NCBI RefSeq assembly: GCF_037975235.1
Contig: NZ_CP150241.1
Span: forward strand, 4,526,001-4,590,000
Length of the DNA stretch: 64,000 nucleotides
From: Paenibacillus sp. FSL R5-0341
Lineage (GTDB): Bacteria > Bacillota > Bacilli > Paenibacillales > Paenibacillaceae
Direction: 5' to 3'
The translations under genes were made by a program, and so were the position numbers. How positions within the stretch are numbered: position 1 is the stretch's first letter; the number at the start of each line of letters is the position of its first letter. This document shows, in pieces, positions 54,276-62,700 of this stretch. The notes beneath the pieces are model-generated. The model was not told the DNA's origin. It saw only the letters and a list, made by a program, of their open reading frames with translations, and did no database searches.

Positions 54276-54472
54276 AATAGTCCCCCCTTTTCCATTAATG
54301 TTATACTGTCCAGCTTATGGTATTTATTACGTGCAATGCAACATTTCGTTTCAAAATCTTAAAATTATATTTGAAAACAAGCTCAATTGCAAGAATATAA
54401 ATCCATAATAATATATATTAACCATCAAAAAGAAAAACCCACCTGTCACAAGGATATCAAGGTTGTACAAGG

Positions 54473-54505
54473 AAAAAACACCCCCTGACAAGTCAGGAGG
54501 TGTTT
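54473..54505 (-). terminator. Terminator of rpsU-yqeY
   Basis: AAACACC.CCTGAC / GTCAGG.GGTGTTT around AA, followed by a T-run on the minus strand; lies between yqeY and the nfeD-type gene. Confidence 0.9.
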
Positions 54506-54516
54506 ATTGATTTGCT

Positions 54517-54960
54517 TTATTGCAGAAATTGTTGAACTGCTTGATTTACCAGTTTGCCGTCCGCTTTGCCTTTAACTTTCGGCATAAGGGCCGCCATGAC
54601 TTTCCCCATCTCGGCTTTCGAAGAAGCACCGGTTTCCTGGATGGTCTGCTGTACAATAACTTTAATTTCTTCTTCGGAAAGCTGTGCGGGAAGGTACTGG
54701 ATGAGTACTTCAATTTCCGCTTTTGCATTTGCCGCGAGGTCTTCACGGCCCGCTTTGTCAAATTCTTGGAGGGCATCTTTGCGCTGTTTGATTTCACGAC
54801 TCAGGATATCAAGCACTTCGTTGTCATCCAAATCTCTTTTCAAATCTATTTCAAGATTCTTGATCGTCGAACGAATCAACCGAATGTTGGAGAGTCTGAA
54901 CTTGTCCTTACTCTTCATCGCTTGCTTCATATCTTCGTTCAATCGTTCGCTAAGATTCAT
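54517..54960 (-). CDS. yqeY: YqeY/GatB-tail protein
   Basis: A 147-residue helical protein of the GatB/YqeY domain type. Features are MKQAMKSKDKFRLSNIRLIRSTIKN, KQRKDALQEFDKAGREDLA and GKVMAALMPKVKGKADGKLV. The domain is the tRNA-contacting tail of amidotransferase GatB; the stand-alone protein has no assigned activity. It follows rpsU by 15 bases in a conserved two-gene operon. Confidence 0.92.
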   Translation of the reverse strand: MNLSERLNEDMKQAMKSKDKFRLSNIRLIRSTIKNLEIDLKRDLDDNEVLDILSREIKQRKDALQEFDKAGREDLAANAKAEIEVLIQYLPAQLSEEEIKVIVQQTIQETGASSKAEMGKVMAALMPKVKGKADGKLVNQAVQQFLQ

Positions 54961-54975
54961 GTAGTTAAAATCCTC

Positions 54976-55149
54976 CTAAAACTTTCTCTTACGAGCAGCC
55001 TCGGACTTTTTCTTGCGCTTTACGCTTGGCTTCTCATAATGCTTACGTTTCTTCACCTCAGCCAATACGCCATCTTTAGCGATGGAGCGTTTAAAACGAC
55101 GAAGTGCAGCATCAATAGTCTCGTTTTTGCGAACTTTAGTTTCAGACAC
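54976..55149 (-). CDS. rpsU: 30S ribosomal protein S21
   Basis: A 57-residue basic protein, MSETKVRKNETIDAALRRF then KKRKHYEKPSVKRKKKSEAARKR. It starts at GTG (55149) with GGAGGGAGG upstream; the longer open frame is not used. S21 binds near the 3' end of 16S rRNA and helps initiation. It heads an operon with yqeY. Confidence 0.96.
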   Translation of the reverse strand: MSETKVRKNETIDAALRRFKRSIAKDGVLAEVKKRKHYEKPSVKRKKKSEAARKRKF

Positions 55150-55208
55150 CAGTTTTCCCTCCCTCCGACCAGACCGTCCAAGAGCAATAACACGGTTCAT
55201 CATCTTTC

Positions 55209-55238
55209 ATTATAGGCGAAAGGTAATAAAGGTGTCAA
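55209..55238 (-). promoter_or_regulatory. Promoter of rpsU-yqeY
   Basis: A perfect TTGACA (55238-55233), an 18-base spacer and a perfect TATAAT (55214-55209), read on the minus strand. Confidence 0.85.
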
Positions 55239-55337
55239 CCTCAATGTAATGATCACTTATTTATATGAGCCATGTTCACATATTCATGGATTAAATGCAT
55301 ATGCATAATGACTCAATATTAGCACACGTTTGCATGT

Positions 55338-55697
55338 TTATTTGTGAGAATCAGTCAAGCTTGTCAACGCGCCAAGTCTTGTACCACCCAGCAAATGATA
55401 ATGCAGATGATGAACGGTTTGTTCTCCATCCTTACCACAATTGTTGATTAAGCGATATCCTGTTTCCTCCACGCCAAGACGCTTGGCCGCCTCTTGAGCA
55501 GCCAGATGAATCTCGCCGATCAAAGGCAGATCTTCTGCAGTCACTTCATTCATGGAAGCAATATGTTTCTTCGGAATGACGAGCACATGTGTCGGTGCTG
55601 CGGGCTGGATGTCATGAAACACGATAACATGGTCATTCTCCAATACTTTATTGGAGGGAATGCTGCCCTCTACAATTTTGCAAAATAAGCAATCCAT
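55338..55697 (-). CDS. hit: HIT-family hydrolase (HinT-like)
   Basis: A 119-residue protein with the histidine triad HHLHYHLL (His97, His99, His101) and a Cys3/Cys6 zinc-like pair at the N-terminus (DCLFCKIVEGSIPS). HinT-type enzymes hydrolyse nucleoside phosphoramidates and adenylated intermediates. The ATG has AAAGGAGGG upstream. Confidence 0.94.
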   Translation of the reverse strand: MDCLFCKIVEGSIPSNKVLENDHVIVFHDIQPAAPTHVLVIPKKHIASMNEVTAEDLPLIGEIHLAAQEAAKRLGVEETGYRLINNCGKDGEQTVHHLHYHLLGGTRLGALTSLTDSHK

Positions 55698-55740
55698 AGT
55701 TCATACCCTCCTTTGTAAACCATTGTATGTATTCCCTCTT

Positions 55741-55770
55741 ATCATACTAGAAGTAAAAACCCACGTCCAA
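55741..55770 (-). promoter_or_regulatory. Probable promoter of hit
   Basis: TTGGAC (55770-55765), an 18-base spacer and TATGAT (55746-55741), on the minus strand. Confidence 0.5.
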
Positions 55771-55940
55771 TCTGTAGGCACACAGCCAGCCAGTCTAAAC
55801 AAACTCTTCGTTCCTCTTCCTTTCATCGATCCATATGTATGGCTTTCAGGTGAAGAAACAACTCAAGAAATTCATGGAAATCAGTCAAGTAAAGAGGTAC
55901 AGAGTTGATGATTTAAAGCCATAAAATTCCATATTTTTCT

Positions 55941-55969
55941 TTTAAATTACACTTTTTATAGTATATAAT
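55941..55969 (+). promoter_or_regulatory. Probable promoter of yrrT-mccA-mccB
   Basis: TTTAAA (55941-55946) and a perfect TATAAT (55964-55969), spaced by 17 bases, about 55 bases before the yrrT start. The weak -35 would fit an activated or derepressed promoter. In B. subtilis the operon is repressed by CymR; no matching site could be confirmed here. Confidence 0.5.
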
Positions 55970-56023
55970 CCCCATTGATATAGTTGCTTTTATTCTTGGC
56001 AATCCAACGAGGATATTAAGGTA

Positions 56024-56668
56024 ATGGGTAGAGAGTTTGTGGCTTTATTTGACCAATGGTCAAATGATTATGATCAAACCGTGATGGGACATGACCAACA
56101 ATATCAGGAAGTATTTGAGCATTATGAAGAGATCCTTCATACCGTGGTCTCAGAGGTGAGCGGAACAATTTTGGAATTTGGCGTAGGAACGGGAAATCTT
56201 ACAGAAAAGTTGATAGCGGCAGGCCATAAAGTATACGGGGTTGAACCTTCACAAGGGATGATCCATCAGGTGCAGAAGCGGAATCTGAATTTCGAATTGT
56301 TTGAAGGAGACTTTCTGGAATTCCCTCCTCTACCTGAACCAATCGATGCCATCGTGAGCACCTATGCTTTCCATCATTTAACGGATGCAGAGAAAGAACA
56401 GGCGATTTCAATATATGCCAAGCTACTCAGCCCCAATGGAAAAATCGTGTTTGCGGATACCATCTTTCAGGATCAGGAGAGTCGTCATCAGATCGAGGAT
56501 GAGGTAGCTTCTCTAGGCTATACCGAACTGCTGACAGATTTACGGACCGAATACTATACGACAATGGATGTTTTACAAACCCTTTTATCGAAATATGGTT
56601 TTATCACGCACTTTTCCCGATTAAACAAATATGTATGGTTAATGAACGCACAAAAGGAGATTGGTTAA
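56024..56668 (+). CDS. yrrT: SAM-dependent methyltransferase, YrrT family
   Basis: A 214-residue class I methyltransferase. It starts MGREFVALFDQWSNDYDQTV, the YrrT signature, has the SAM motif EFGVGTGN (51-58), GVEPSQGM, and AIVSTYAFHHL. In B. subtilis yrrT begins the yrrT-mtnN-mccA-mccB operon for methionine-to-cysteine conversion. Here mccA follows immediately, without mtnN. The methyl acceptor is not known. Confidence 0.9.
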   Translation: MGREFVALFDQWSNDYDQTVMGHDQQYQEVFEHYEEILHTVVSEVSGTILEFGVGTGNLTEKLIAAGHKVYGVEPSQGMIHQVQKRNLNFELFEGDFLEFPPLPEPIDAIVSTYAFHHLTDAEKEQAISIYAKLLSPNGKIVFADTIFQDQESRHQIEDEVASLGYTELLTDLRTEYYTTMDVLQTLLSKYGFITHFSRLNKYVWLMNAQKEIG

Positions 56669-56669
56669 T

Positions 56670-57593
56670 TTGACCATTTATAAACATGTACAGGAACTTA
56701 TAGGCAATACGCCTCTGCTTGAATTAACCCGTTATACATTACCGGAAGGAATCCGTCTATTTGCCAAACTGGAATTCATGAATCCCGGAGGAAGTGTGAA
56801 GGATCGGATTGGCAAGTTTTTATTGGAGCAGGCCTTGGCAAGAGGAGACGTTAAGCCAGGTGGAACAGTAATTGAAGCTACCGCAGGCAATACAGGAATT
56901 AGTCTTGCGATGGCGGCTGTAGGCCTGAATTTAAAGGTCATTTTCACAGTACCTCAGAAGTTCAGCGTCGAGAAGCAGCAATTGATGAAAGCTCTTGGAG
57001 CTACGGTCGTGAACACACCCACATCAGAAGGAATAACGGGTGCTATAAGCAAGGCGGAATCGCTGGCGAAAGAAATACCGGGGTCGTATATCCCAGGTCA
57101 GTTCTCCAATCCGGATAACCCACTCGCACATTATGAACATCTGGGCCCTGAGATTTGGCGTGATTTGAACGGACAGGTGGATGTATATATCGCTGGAGCC
57201 GGGTCTGGCGGTACTTTTATGGGAGGATCCCGCTATTTGAAGGAGCAAAACCCGTTAATCAAAACATGTATCGTCGAACCTGAGGGTTCGATTCTCGCAG
57301 GAGGTCCCTCGGGACCACATCGTACAGAAGGAATAGGCGTCGAAACGTTATCTTCTTTTATGGATGTAAGTTACTTTGATGCTATTCATACGATCTCAGA
57401 TGAAGATGCCTTTGAGCGGGTCAAGGATCTAGCCTTGCTGGAAGGCTTACTGGTAGGAAGCTCATCAGGTGCAGCTATGCAAGCCGCATTAAACGAAGCC
57501 GGCCACGCAGCCCCCGGAAGTAACATCGTCGTTATTTTCCCGGATAGCAGCGAACGGTATTTAAGCCAAAATATCTATAATGGAGGACAATAA
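56670..57593 (+). CDS. mccA: Cystathionine beta-synthase (O-acetylserine-dependent) MccA
   Basis: A 307-residue PLP enzyme of the cysteine synthase family. The PLP lysine is in NPGGSVKDRIG (Lys44), and EATAGNTGISLAM, GAGSGGTFMGG and LLVGSSSGAAM line the cofactor site. MccA joins O-acetylserine (or serine) and homocysteine to cystathionine. The start is TTG at 56670, one base after the yrrT stop, with AAGGAG ten bases upstream. Cysteine synthase activity is an alternative, but operon position favours MccA. Confidence 0.88.
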   Translation: MTIYKHVQELIGNTPLLELTRYTLPEGIRLFAKLEFMNPGGSVKDRIGKFLLEQALARGDVKPGGTVIEATAGNTGISLAMAAVGLNLKVIFTVPQKFSVEKQQLMKALGATVVNTPTSEGITGAISKAESLAKEIPGSYIPGQFSNPDNPLAHYEHLGPEIWRDLNGQVDVYIAGAGSGGTFMGGSRYLKEQNPLIKTCIVEPEGSILAGGPSGPHRTEGIGVETLSSFMDVSYFDAIHTISDEDAFERVKDLALLEGLLVGSSSGAAMQAALNEAGHAAPGSNIVVIFPDSSERYLSQNIYNGGQ

Positions 57594-57594
57594 C

Positions 57595-58728
57595 ATGAGA
57601 GCAAAAACAAAGCTAATTCATGCAGGAATTGTTGGTGATCCACACACTGGAGCAGTGAGTGTACCTATCTATCAAGTAAGCACGTATGAGCAAGAATCGG
57701 TTGGCGTACACAAAGGATACGAGTATTCACGTACTGGCAACCCTACCCGTCACGCGTTGGAAGAAGTCATTAAAGAGCTGGAGGATGGCGTTCGCGGTTT
57801 TGCTTTTAGTTCAGGAATGGCTGCGATCCACGCTGTACTGTCTTTGTTGAAGACTGGAGATCACGTCATTCTGACGGATGATGTCTACGGCGGGACTTAC
57901 CGCATTTTCACCAAGGTGCTGAATCGTCTGGGGATCGAGTCTACCTTTGTAGATACCACCTCACTACAGGCACTGGAGCAGGCTTTGCAATCCAATACGA
58001 AGGCCATTTATGTAGAAACACCTACCAATCCGTTACTGAAGGTCACCGATATTGCTGCTGTAGCGAAATGGTCGAAACAACATGAGTTGCTGTTCATCGT
58101 GGATAACACGTTCAGTACGCCTTATTGGCAAACCCCGTTGGCTCTGGGGGCAGATATTGTACTGCATTCTGCAACGAAATATATCGGCGGTCATAGCGAT
58201 GTTGTGGCAGGACTTACGGTTGTCAACAGCGAGCAGCTTGGAGAAGACCTGCATTTTATTCAAAATGCCATTGGCGCTGTTCTGGGACCCATGGATTCAT
58301 GGTTGCTAATGCGAGGTCTAAAAACATTGGGACTACGGATGGAAGCGCAAGAACGCAATACAGAGCAGATTGTGACATTTTTGAATCAGCATCCGACCGT
58401 GAGCAAGGTGTATTATCCTGGGTTGCCCGACCATCCGCAGCACAAGCTGGCATCCACGCAAGCCAGAGGATATGGCGGTATGGTTTCCTTTGATGTAGGC
58501 AGTGCCGAAAAAGTAGATGAGGTGTTAAGCAAAGTCCGTTATTTCACATTGGCTGAAAGTCTGGGTGCGGTGGAGAGTTTAATTTCTGTACCTGCCCGAA
58601 TGACGCATGCTTCCATTCCCTATGAACGTCGGCAAGAATTGGGGATCACGGATGGTTTGATTCGTATCTCCGTCGGGATCGAGGATGTTGAAGATTTACT
58701 TGATGATTTGAAATCTGCATTAATTTAA
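57595..58728 (+). CDS. mccB: Cystathionine gamma-lyase MccB
   Basis: A 377-residue Cys/Met metabolism PLP enzyme. Motifs are YEYSRTGNPTRHALEE, FSSGMAAIHAVLSLL, VETPTNPLLKVTDI and the PLP lysine in HSATKYIGGHSDV (Lys195). It cleaves cystathionine to cysteine, 2-oxobutyrate and ammonia, completing reverse transsulfuration. The ATG at 57595 has GGAGGACA upstream and overlaps nothing; mccA stops one base earlier. It could also act on homocysteine, as MccB does in B. subtilis. Confidence 0.9.
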   Translation: MRAKTKLIHAGIVGDPHTGAVSVPIYQVSTYEQESVGVHKGYEYSRTGNPTRHALEEVIKELEDGVRGFAFSSGMAAIHAVLSLLKTGDHVILTDDVYGGTYRIFTKVLNRLGIESTFVDTTSLQALEQALQSNTKAIYVETPTNPLLKVTDIAAVAKWSKQHELLFIVDNTFSTPYWQTPLALGADIVLHSATKYIGGHSDVVAGLTVVNSEQLGEDLHFIQNAIGAVLGPMDSWLLMRGLKTLGLRMEAQERNTEQIVTFLNQHPTVSKVYYPGLPDHPQHKLASTQARGYGGMVSFDVGSAEKVDEVLSKVRYFTLAESLGAVESLISVPARMTHASIPYERRQELGITDGLIRISVGIEDVEDLLDDLKSALI

Positions 58729-58785
58729 GGGAATTTTAAATGAAGTCTATGCTGGCCATCAATCAATTCTTACACTAATTAGGCT

Positions 58786-58839
58786 CCAAAAAGGTCATGC
58801 CTTACAGAAGTTCGCTTCTGCAAAGGCATGACCTTTTGG
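58786..58839 (+). terminator. Terminator of yrrT-mccA-mccB
   Basis: CCAAAAAGGTCATGCCTT pairs with AAGGCATGACCTTTTGG; inside, CAGAAG-TTCG-CTTCTG has a stable UUCG tetraloop. Confidence 0.9.
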
Positions 58840-59035
58840 ATATTCGGTATGTTGCCACTTGTATTACAATGACTGTCGCAATACATCAGGCTGGACTCCA
58901 TATGTGATAAGACCGCTATATTTCATACTCTACAGTATCCATGAATGAAACATATTTATCCTAAACTTGTTCTTTTCAGAGATTTTATAAGATGCATGAG
59001 AATGAATCACTGTCGTTATATCTGATTTTCTAATT

Positions 59036-59380
59036 TCAATAGTACGGTAAAAGAGTTAACGCCGTAAGCGCAAATAACGGGAGCACCAGTCGGTTAAAAC
59101 GTCTACGGCCATAACCATAATACGGATAAGGAGTAGGGTACCCGTATCCCGGATAAAATCCGCGGGTATGACCTATTGGGTAGTTCGCTCCCGGCATTGC
59201 ATTTGGAGCCCAGTTCGCATGATTCACCATAGCTTCTGTTCCAACGGGAACCGCCAGATAAATCATTTCATCATCCACATTTTCCATAATGCCATCGTAG
59301 TGCATACCGTCATTCATCTGTACACATACATAACGGTGCATGTGTTCCTTACAGATTTTCTTCGCTTCCACCTTTTCCAC
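59036..59380 (-). CDS. Hypothetical protein with LSm-like N-terminus and Gly/Tyr/Pro-rich C-terminus
   Basis: A 114-residue protein. The first 50 residues, with CVQMNDGMHYDGIMENVDDEMIYLAVP, resemble a small beta-barrel of Sm/LSm type (G-x-h-x-x-h-D pattern); this is a visual impression. Residues 60-92 are rich in Gly, Tyr and Pro (GFYPGYGYPTPYPYYGYG). The C-terminus has a hydrophobic segment (about 97-112). Similar Gly/Tyr-rich proteins occur in spore coats. The start ATG has GGAGGCG upstream. The function is unknown. Confidence 0.65.
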   Translation of the reverse strand: MEKVEAKKICKEHMHRYVCVQMNDGMHYDGIMENVDDEMIYLAVPVGTEAMVNHANWAPNAMPGANYPIGHTRGFYPGYGYPTPYPYYGYGRRRFNRLVLPLFALTALTLLPYY

Positions 59381-59463
59381 TTGCCAACGCCTCCTCGATT
59401 CTGCTCTTGATCACCTTTTCATGGTATTCAGGACTGGGCGAATTGACACTACGGGAAGAAAGC

Positions 59464-59559
59464 AAAAAAAAGAAGCACCCCGTGAGCGGCTTCCTTGGAA
59501 GGCTGCTGCGCGGACATCTATTCAGGAAACGTCCTGATCAGATGTCCGCCGGGGTACTT
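59464..59559 (-). other. Branched hairpin structure with terminal U-run
   Basis: On the minus strand AAGTACCCCG pairs with CGGGGTGCTT (59559-59550 with 59482-59473), enclosing one long hairpin (GCGGACATCT / AGATGTCCGC, then CAGGA / TCCTG) and a second imperfect hairpin. Eight T follow. It could be a multi-branched terminator of sbcDC, a small RNA or a leader of the 114-residue gene. Confidence 0.6.
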
Positions 59560-59586
59560 AAAACAAGTTTGTCGGCTTAACTGTAG

Positions 59587-59640
59587 TATAACAGCGGGAT
59601 GAACCTGTATCTGTGATGTAACTCACTCCGCTATGTTATA
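59587..59640. repeat. Inverted repeat downstream of sbcC
   Basis: TATAACA / TGTTATA (59587-59593 with 59634-59640) plus GCGG / CCGC and further pairs form a long hairpin of about 54 bases. No T-run follows, so it is not a standard terminator. Confidence 0.55.
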
Positions 59641-59741
59641 AAAGCAAGAAAAGAAATATTTTTACAATAAGATTCGGTAATATTCAGTTGCTTGGACTAT
59701 AAGAGGCGTTTCTATCATTTGTATCACTTACACGTTGCCCT

Positions 59742-62700
59742 CTACAGGGTCTCCAAGACCACCCGTGAGCCGTTTCCAGCTTCACCTGCCGGGATCACCA
59801 CAAGCTTGCGTGGCAAGCGTGCACGAAGTTCAGGCACGTGACTGATTACACCGACAGCCAATCGGTCGTCATGCAGTTTTTCCAGCGACGTAATGACGGT
59901 ATCCAACAATTCCGGGTCAAGTGTACCGAACCCTTCATCCAGGAAGAAGAATTGAAGCGGGTACTGACCTCGCAGCTGAATCTGGGCCGACAGCGCCAGG
60001 GCCAGTGACAATGAGGTCAAAAACGTCTCGCCACCGGACAACGTCGATACCGGTCGTTTGACTCCCCCGTTGGCATCATCACAGATCACAAAACCACCAC
60101 CAGAGTCTACCTCCAGTGAATAACGCTGTTTGGTCAGGAAGCGCAGACGCTGAGATGCCGCGTGACTAACCTGCATCAGTTGTTCTTCGGCAATATACTC
60201 GACAAAAGCATTGCCTCTGAACGCAGATTGCAGTTTGCTGAGCAGCTCACCTTGACGGCTTACCTCCACCCGCTTGTTCTCCAGTTCGGTCCAGCGAACA
60301 TGTCGCTGCTCCACATCCTCCAGATCACGTTCTGCGCGTGCTTTGGCACGAAGGGCAGCTTCATCCTCAATCCGAACCTGCTGCAATCGTGCTGTGCATG
60401 CTAACCACTGTTCCTCCGATACGACTGCACCACCCAGCTTCTGTTCCAGTTCACGTAATTGGGATACCAGCTCACGCTCACGTTCACGGTGCTGCTGGAT
60501 CTCGCCTGCCAGTCGTTCTGCTTCCTGTGATGGAATCGCCGCGGACACAACGGCATCATCCGAGTCAAACGGGGATTTTTCCAACAATTGCTTCCACCGT
60601 TCCTGTGCCTGTTGCAAATGTTCTGTGGCCGAGGTGGCTGCCTGCTGAGCCATAACGTCTTTCTTGGCTGATTCCTGCTTCAGCGTGTCCGCCTCTTTGA
60701 AGCGTTGTGCCGTGTCCGAAGCTGTTTTCCGCAGTCCATCCAGACGAGCCTGAGCCGCAGCAATCAGATCTTCTACCCGCTGCTCCCCAACCCACTGGCG
60801 CAGGCGTTCTTCCTTCTCGGCGAGCTGTTTGCTATTGCCCTGCCACTGCGTTTGCCACTGGATCAGTTGTTTGTCCAATTCCACCAGCTTCTGCTGGAGA
60901 GATTGAATGATCTGGTCTTTTTCCTCAAGGAACGTCACGCTTTTGTTCAGACGTTCCTTGATGTCTTCGGCGCGCGCATCGCGCTCCTGCATCGCCTGAT
61001 AGAGGGCCTTGGCCTCCTCCTGAGGGATGCCTGGCAGTTCTGTGGCCCAGCGGCCCTGCAAGGCAGCCGCTGCCGCCTCGCTCTCGGCCAGCTTGCGCTC
61101 CGCCTGGACGAGCCCGGCACGGCCGGCCTCCTGCGCAGCTGCCGCTTCCATGCGGCGCTGCTGCGCGCCCACAGCCGCCTGCTGCAACGCGGCGGCTTCG
61201 GCCTGGAGCGGCGCTGCTGCCGCAGCCAGCGCCTGCGCGGCTTCGCGCAGCGCAGCGGCACGCGATGCCCAGCCTGCCGGGGAGCGCCCGTGTTCGGGCG
61301 ACCCGGCGGGCTCGGGCTCCGCTGCCGCAGGCGCGGCCTCGGCTGCGGCCGGAGCTTCGCCGGCCGCAGCGCCAAGCTGCGTCAGCAGGCTGCGACGTTC
61401 GTGCAGCTGCTGGCGCAGCCCAAAGCGCAGCTCCTGCAGCTCCGCGTGCAGGCTGCGCAGCAGTTCCAGGTCCGCATCGGCTGCGTGCGGACCTTCTCCC
61501 GGCGGCGCAGCCGGGAGTGGGTGATGCGGCGAGCCGCACACCGGGCATGGCTCGCCGTCACGCAGCTCGGCGCGCAAGGCGGAGGACAGCCGATGCAGCT
61601 CCTGCTCACGCATCGTGCCACGCAGCTGTTCCTCCGCAAGGGCCAGCAGGCTCTGTTCGCGGCTGATGTCCTGCTCACAGGCAAGCAAGGCCTCAAGACC
61701 TGCTGACGCCTGTTCTACCAGATGCTGACGCTGATTACTCAGGCGTTTTTCTTCCTCAGCCGCCCCCTTCAGCTTATCGGCTCCCTGTTCTGCCGACTGC
61801 TTATAGGCTTGCATGTCAGCTTTGTTTTGCTGCAATTGCTCCGCGGCAGTATCCACACGATGCTTCAGTTCAAGCGCAGCCTGCAGCTGTCTGCGCTCCT
61901 CTGACTTCACTTCATTTGGCTTGAGGCTCTCCTGTAGTTCCTCACGCCGTTTGCGTCCACGCTGTTGCAATTCCTTTTCTTTCTCAAGCTGCTGTCCCAG
62001 CGCAGTCTGTTCGCCCTGACCCTGTTCCAGCAGCTGCGCGAGGCGCGAGCAATCGGCTTGAAGTCCGTCCCGTTCCCGTTGCAGCTCTTTCGCTTGTTCC
62101 AGTTGTTCCAGGCGCAACAGCAGTTTCGGTTCTTCCTCGGCCATTTGCGAACGTGCCGTCTCGGCCTTCTCCGCTTCCTGAACAGCCAGACGCTCATGTT
62201 CCAATGCTTGCTGATGAGCTGTCTCGGCGGTATCCTGCCGCTGCTTCTGCGTAAACTTGGCATCTCGAACCGTCTGCAACGCAGGCAGTATTGCATCTGC
62301 CGCAACAGATTGTTTCAGCCGTTGTTCACCTGCCTCAACCTGTGGTTCCAGTGCTTTCAGCTTCTGCTGTTCATCTTTCCGGGCCTGCCGTTCGTTACTT
62401 AGCTCACGGATTTTACACAGCTGTTCGACTTCCTTCGTAGCTTCATCCAGCGCTTTGCGAGACAATTCAGACTGTTGAACTGCGGTTTGGAGAAGACGTT
62501 TGGTTTCTGCCAGTGTCTCTTTGCTGGCATTACCAAGTCCCTGTTGCTCTGCAGCAAGAGATTGGTGAACCATATCGTTATCCTTGACCCGCCGACTTAA
62601 TTTGATGGCCAACTGATCCCCATACTTCTCCAGATGGAATAATCGTTGCAGCATCTGGCGACGTTCACTGCCTTTGAGTGACAAAAACTCGGCAAACTTC

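Larger units (their letters stand above)
55698..56023. other. Intergenic region between divergent hit and yrrT operons
   Basis: About 326 bases without a gene. It holds the hit promoter near 55741-55770, the yrrT promoter near 55941-55969 and A/T-rich sequence. No riboswitch or clear operator was recognised. Confidence 0.6.

Noticed and set aside
55651..55908. 85-codon plus-strand frame between hit and yrrT
   Set aside because: It overlaps the hit start and promoter region, has no ribosome site and no recognisable features.
60705..61706. 333-codon and several other overlapping frames in the sbcC GC-rich part
   Set aside because: High GC removes stop codons in all frames; the sbcC frame alone has motifs and continuity on both sides.
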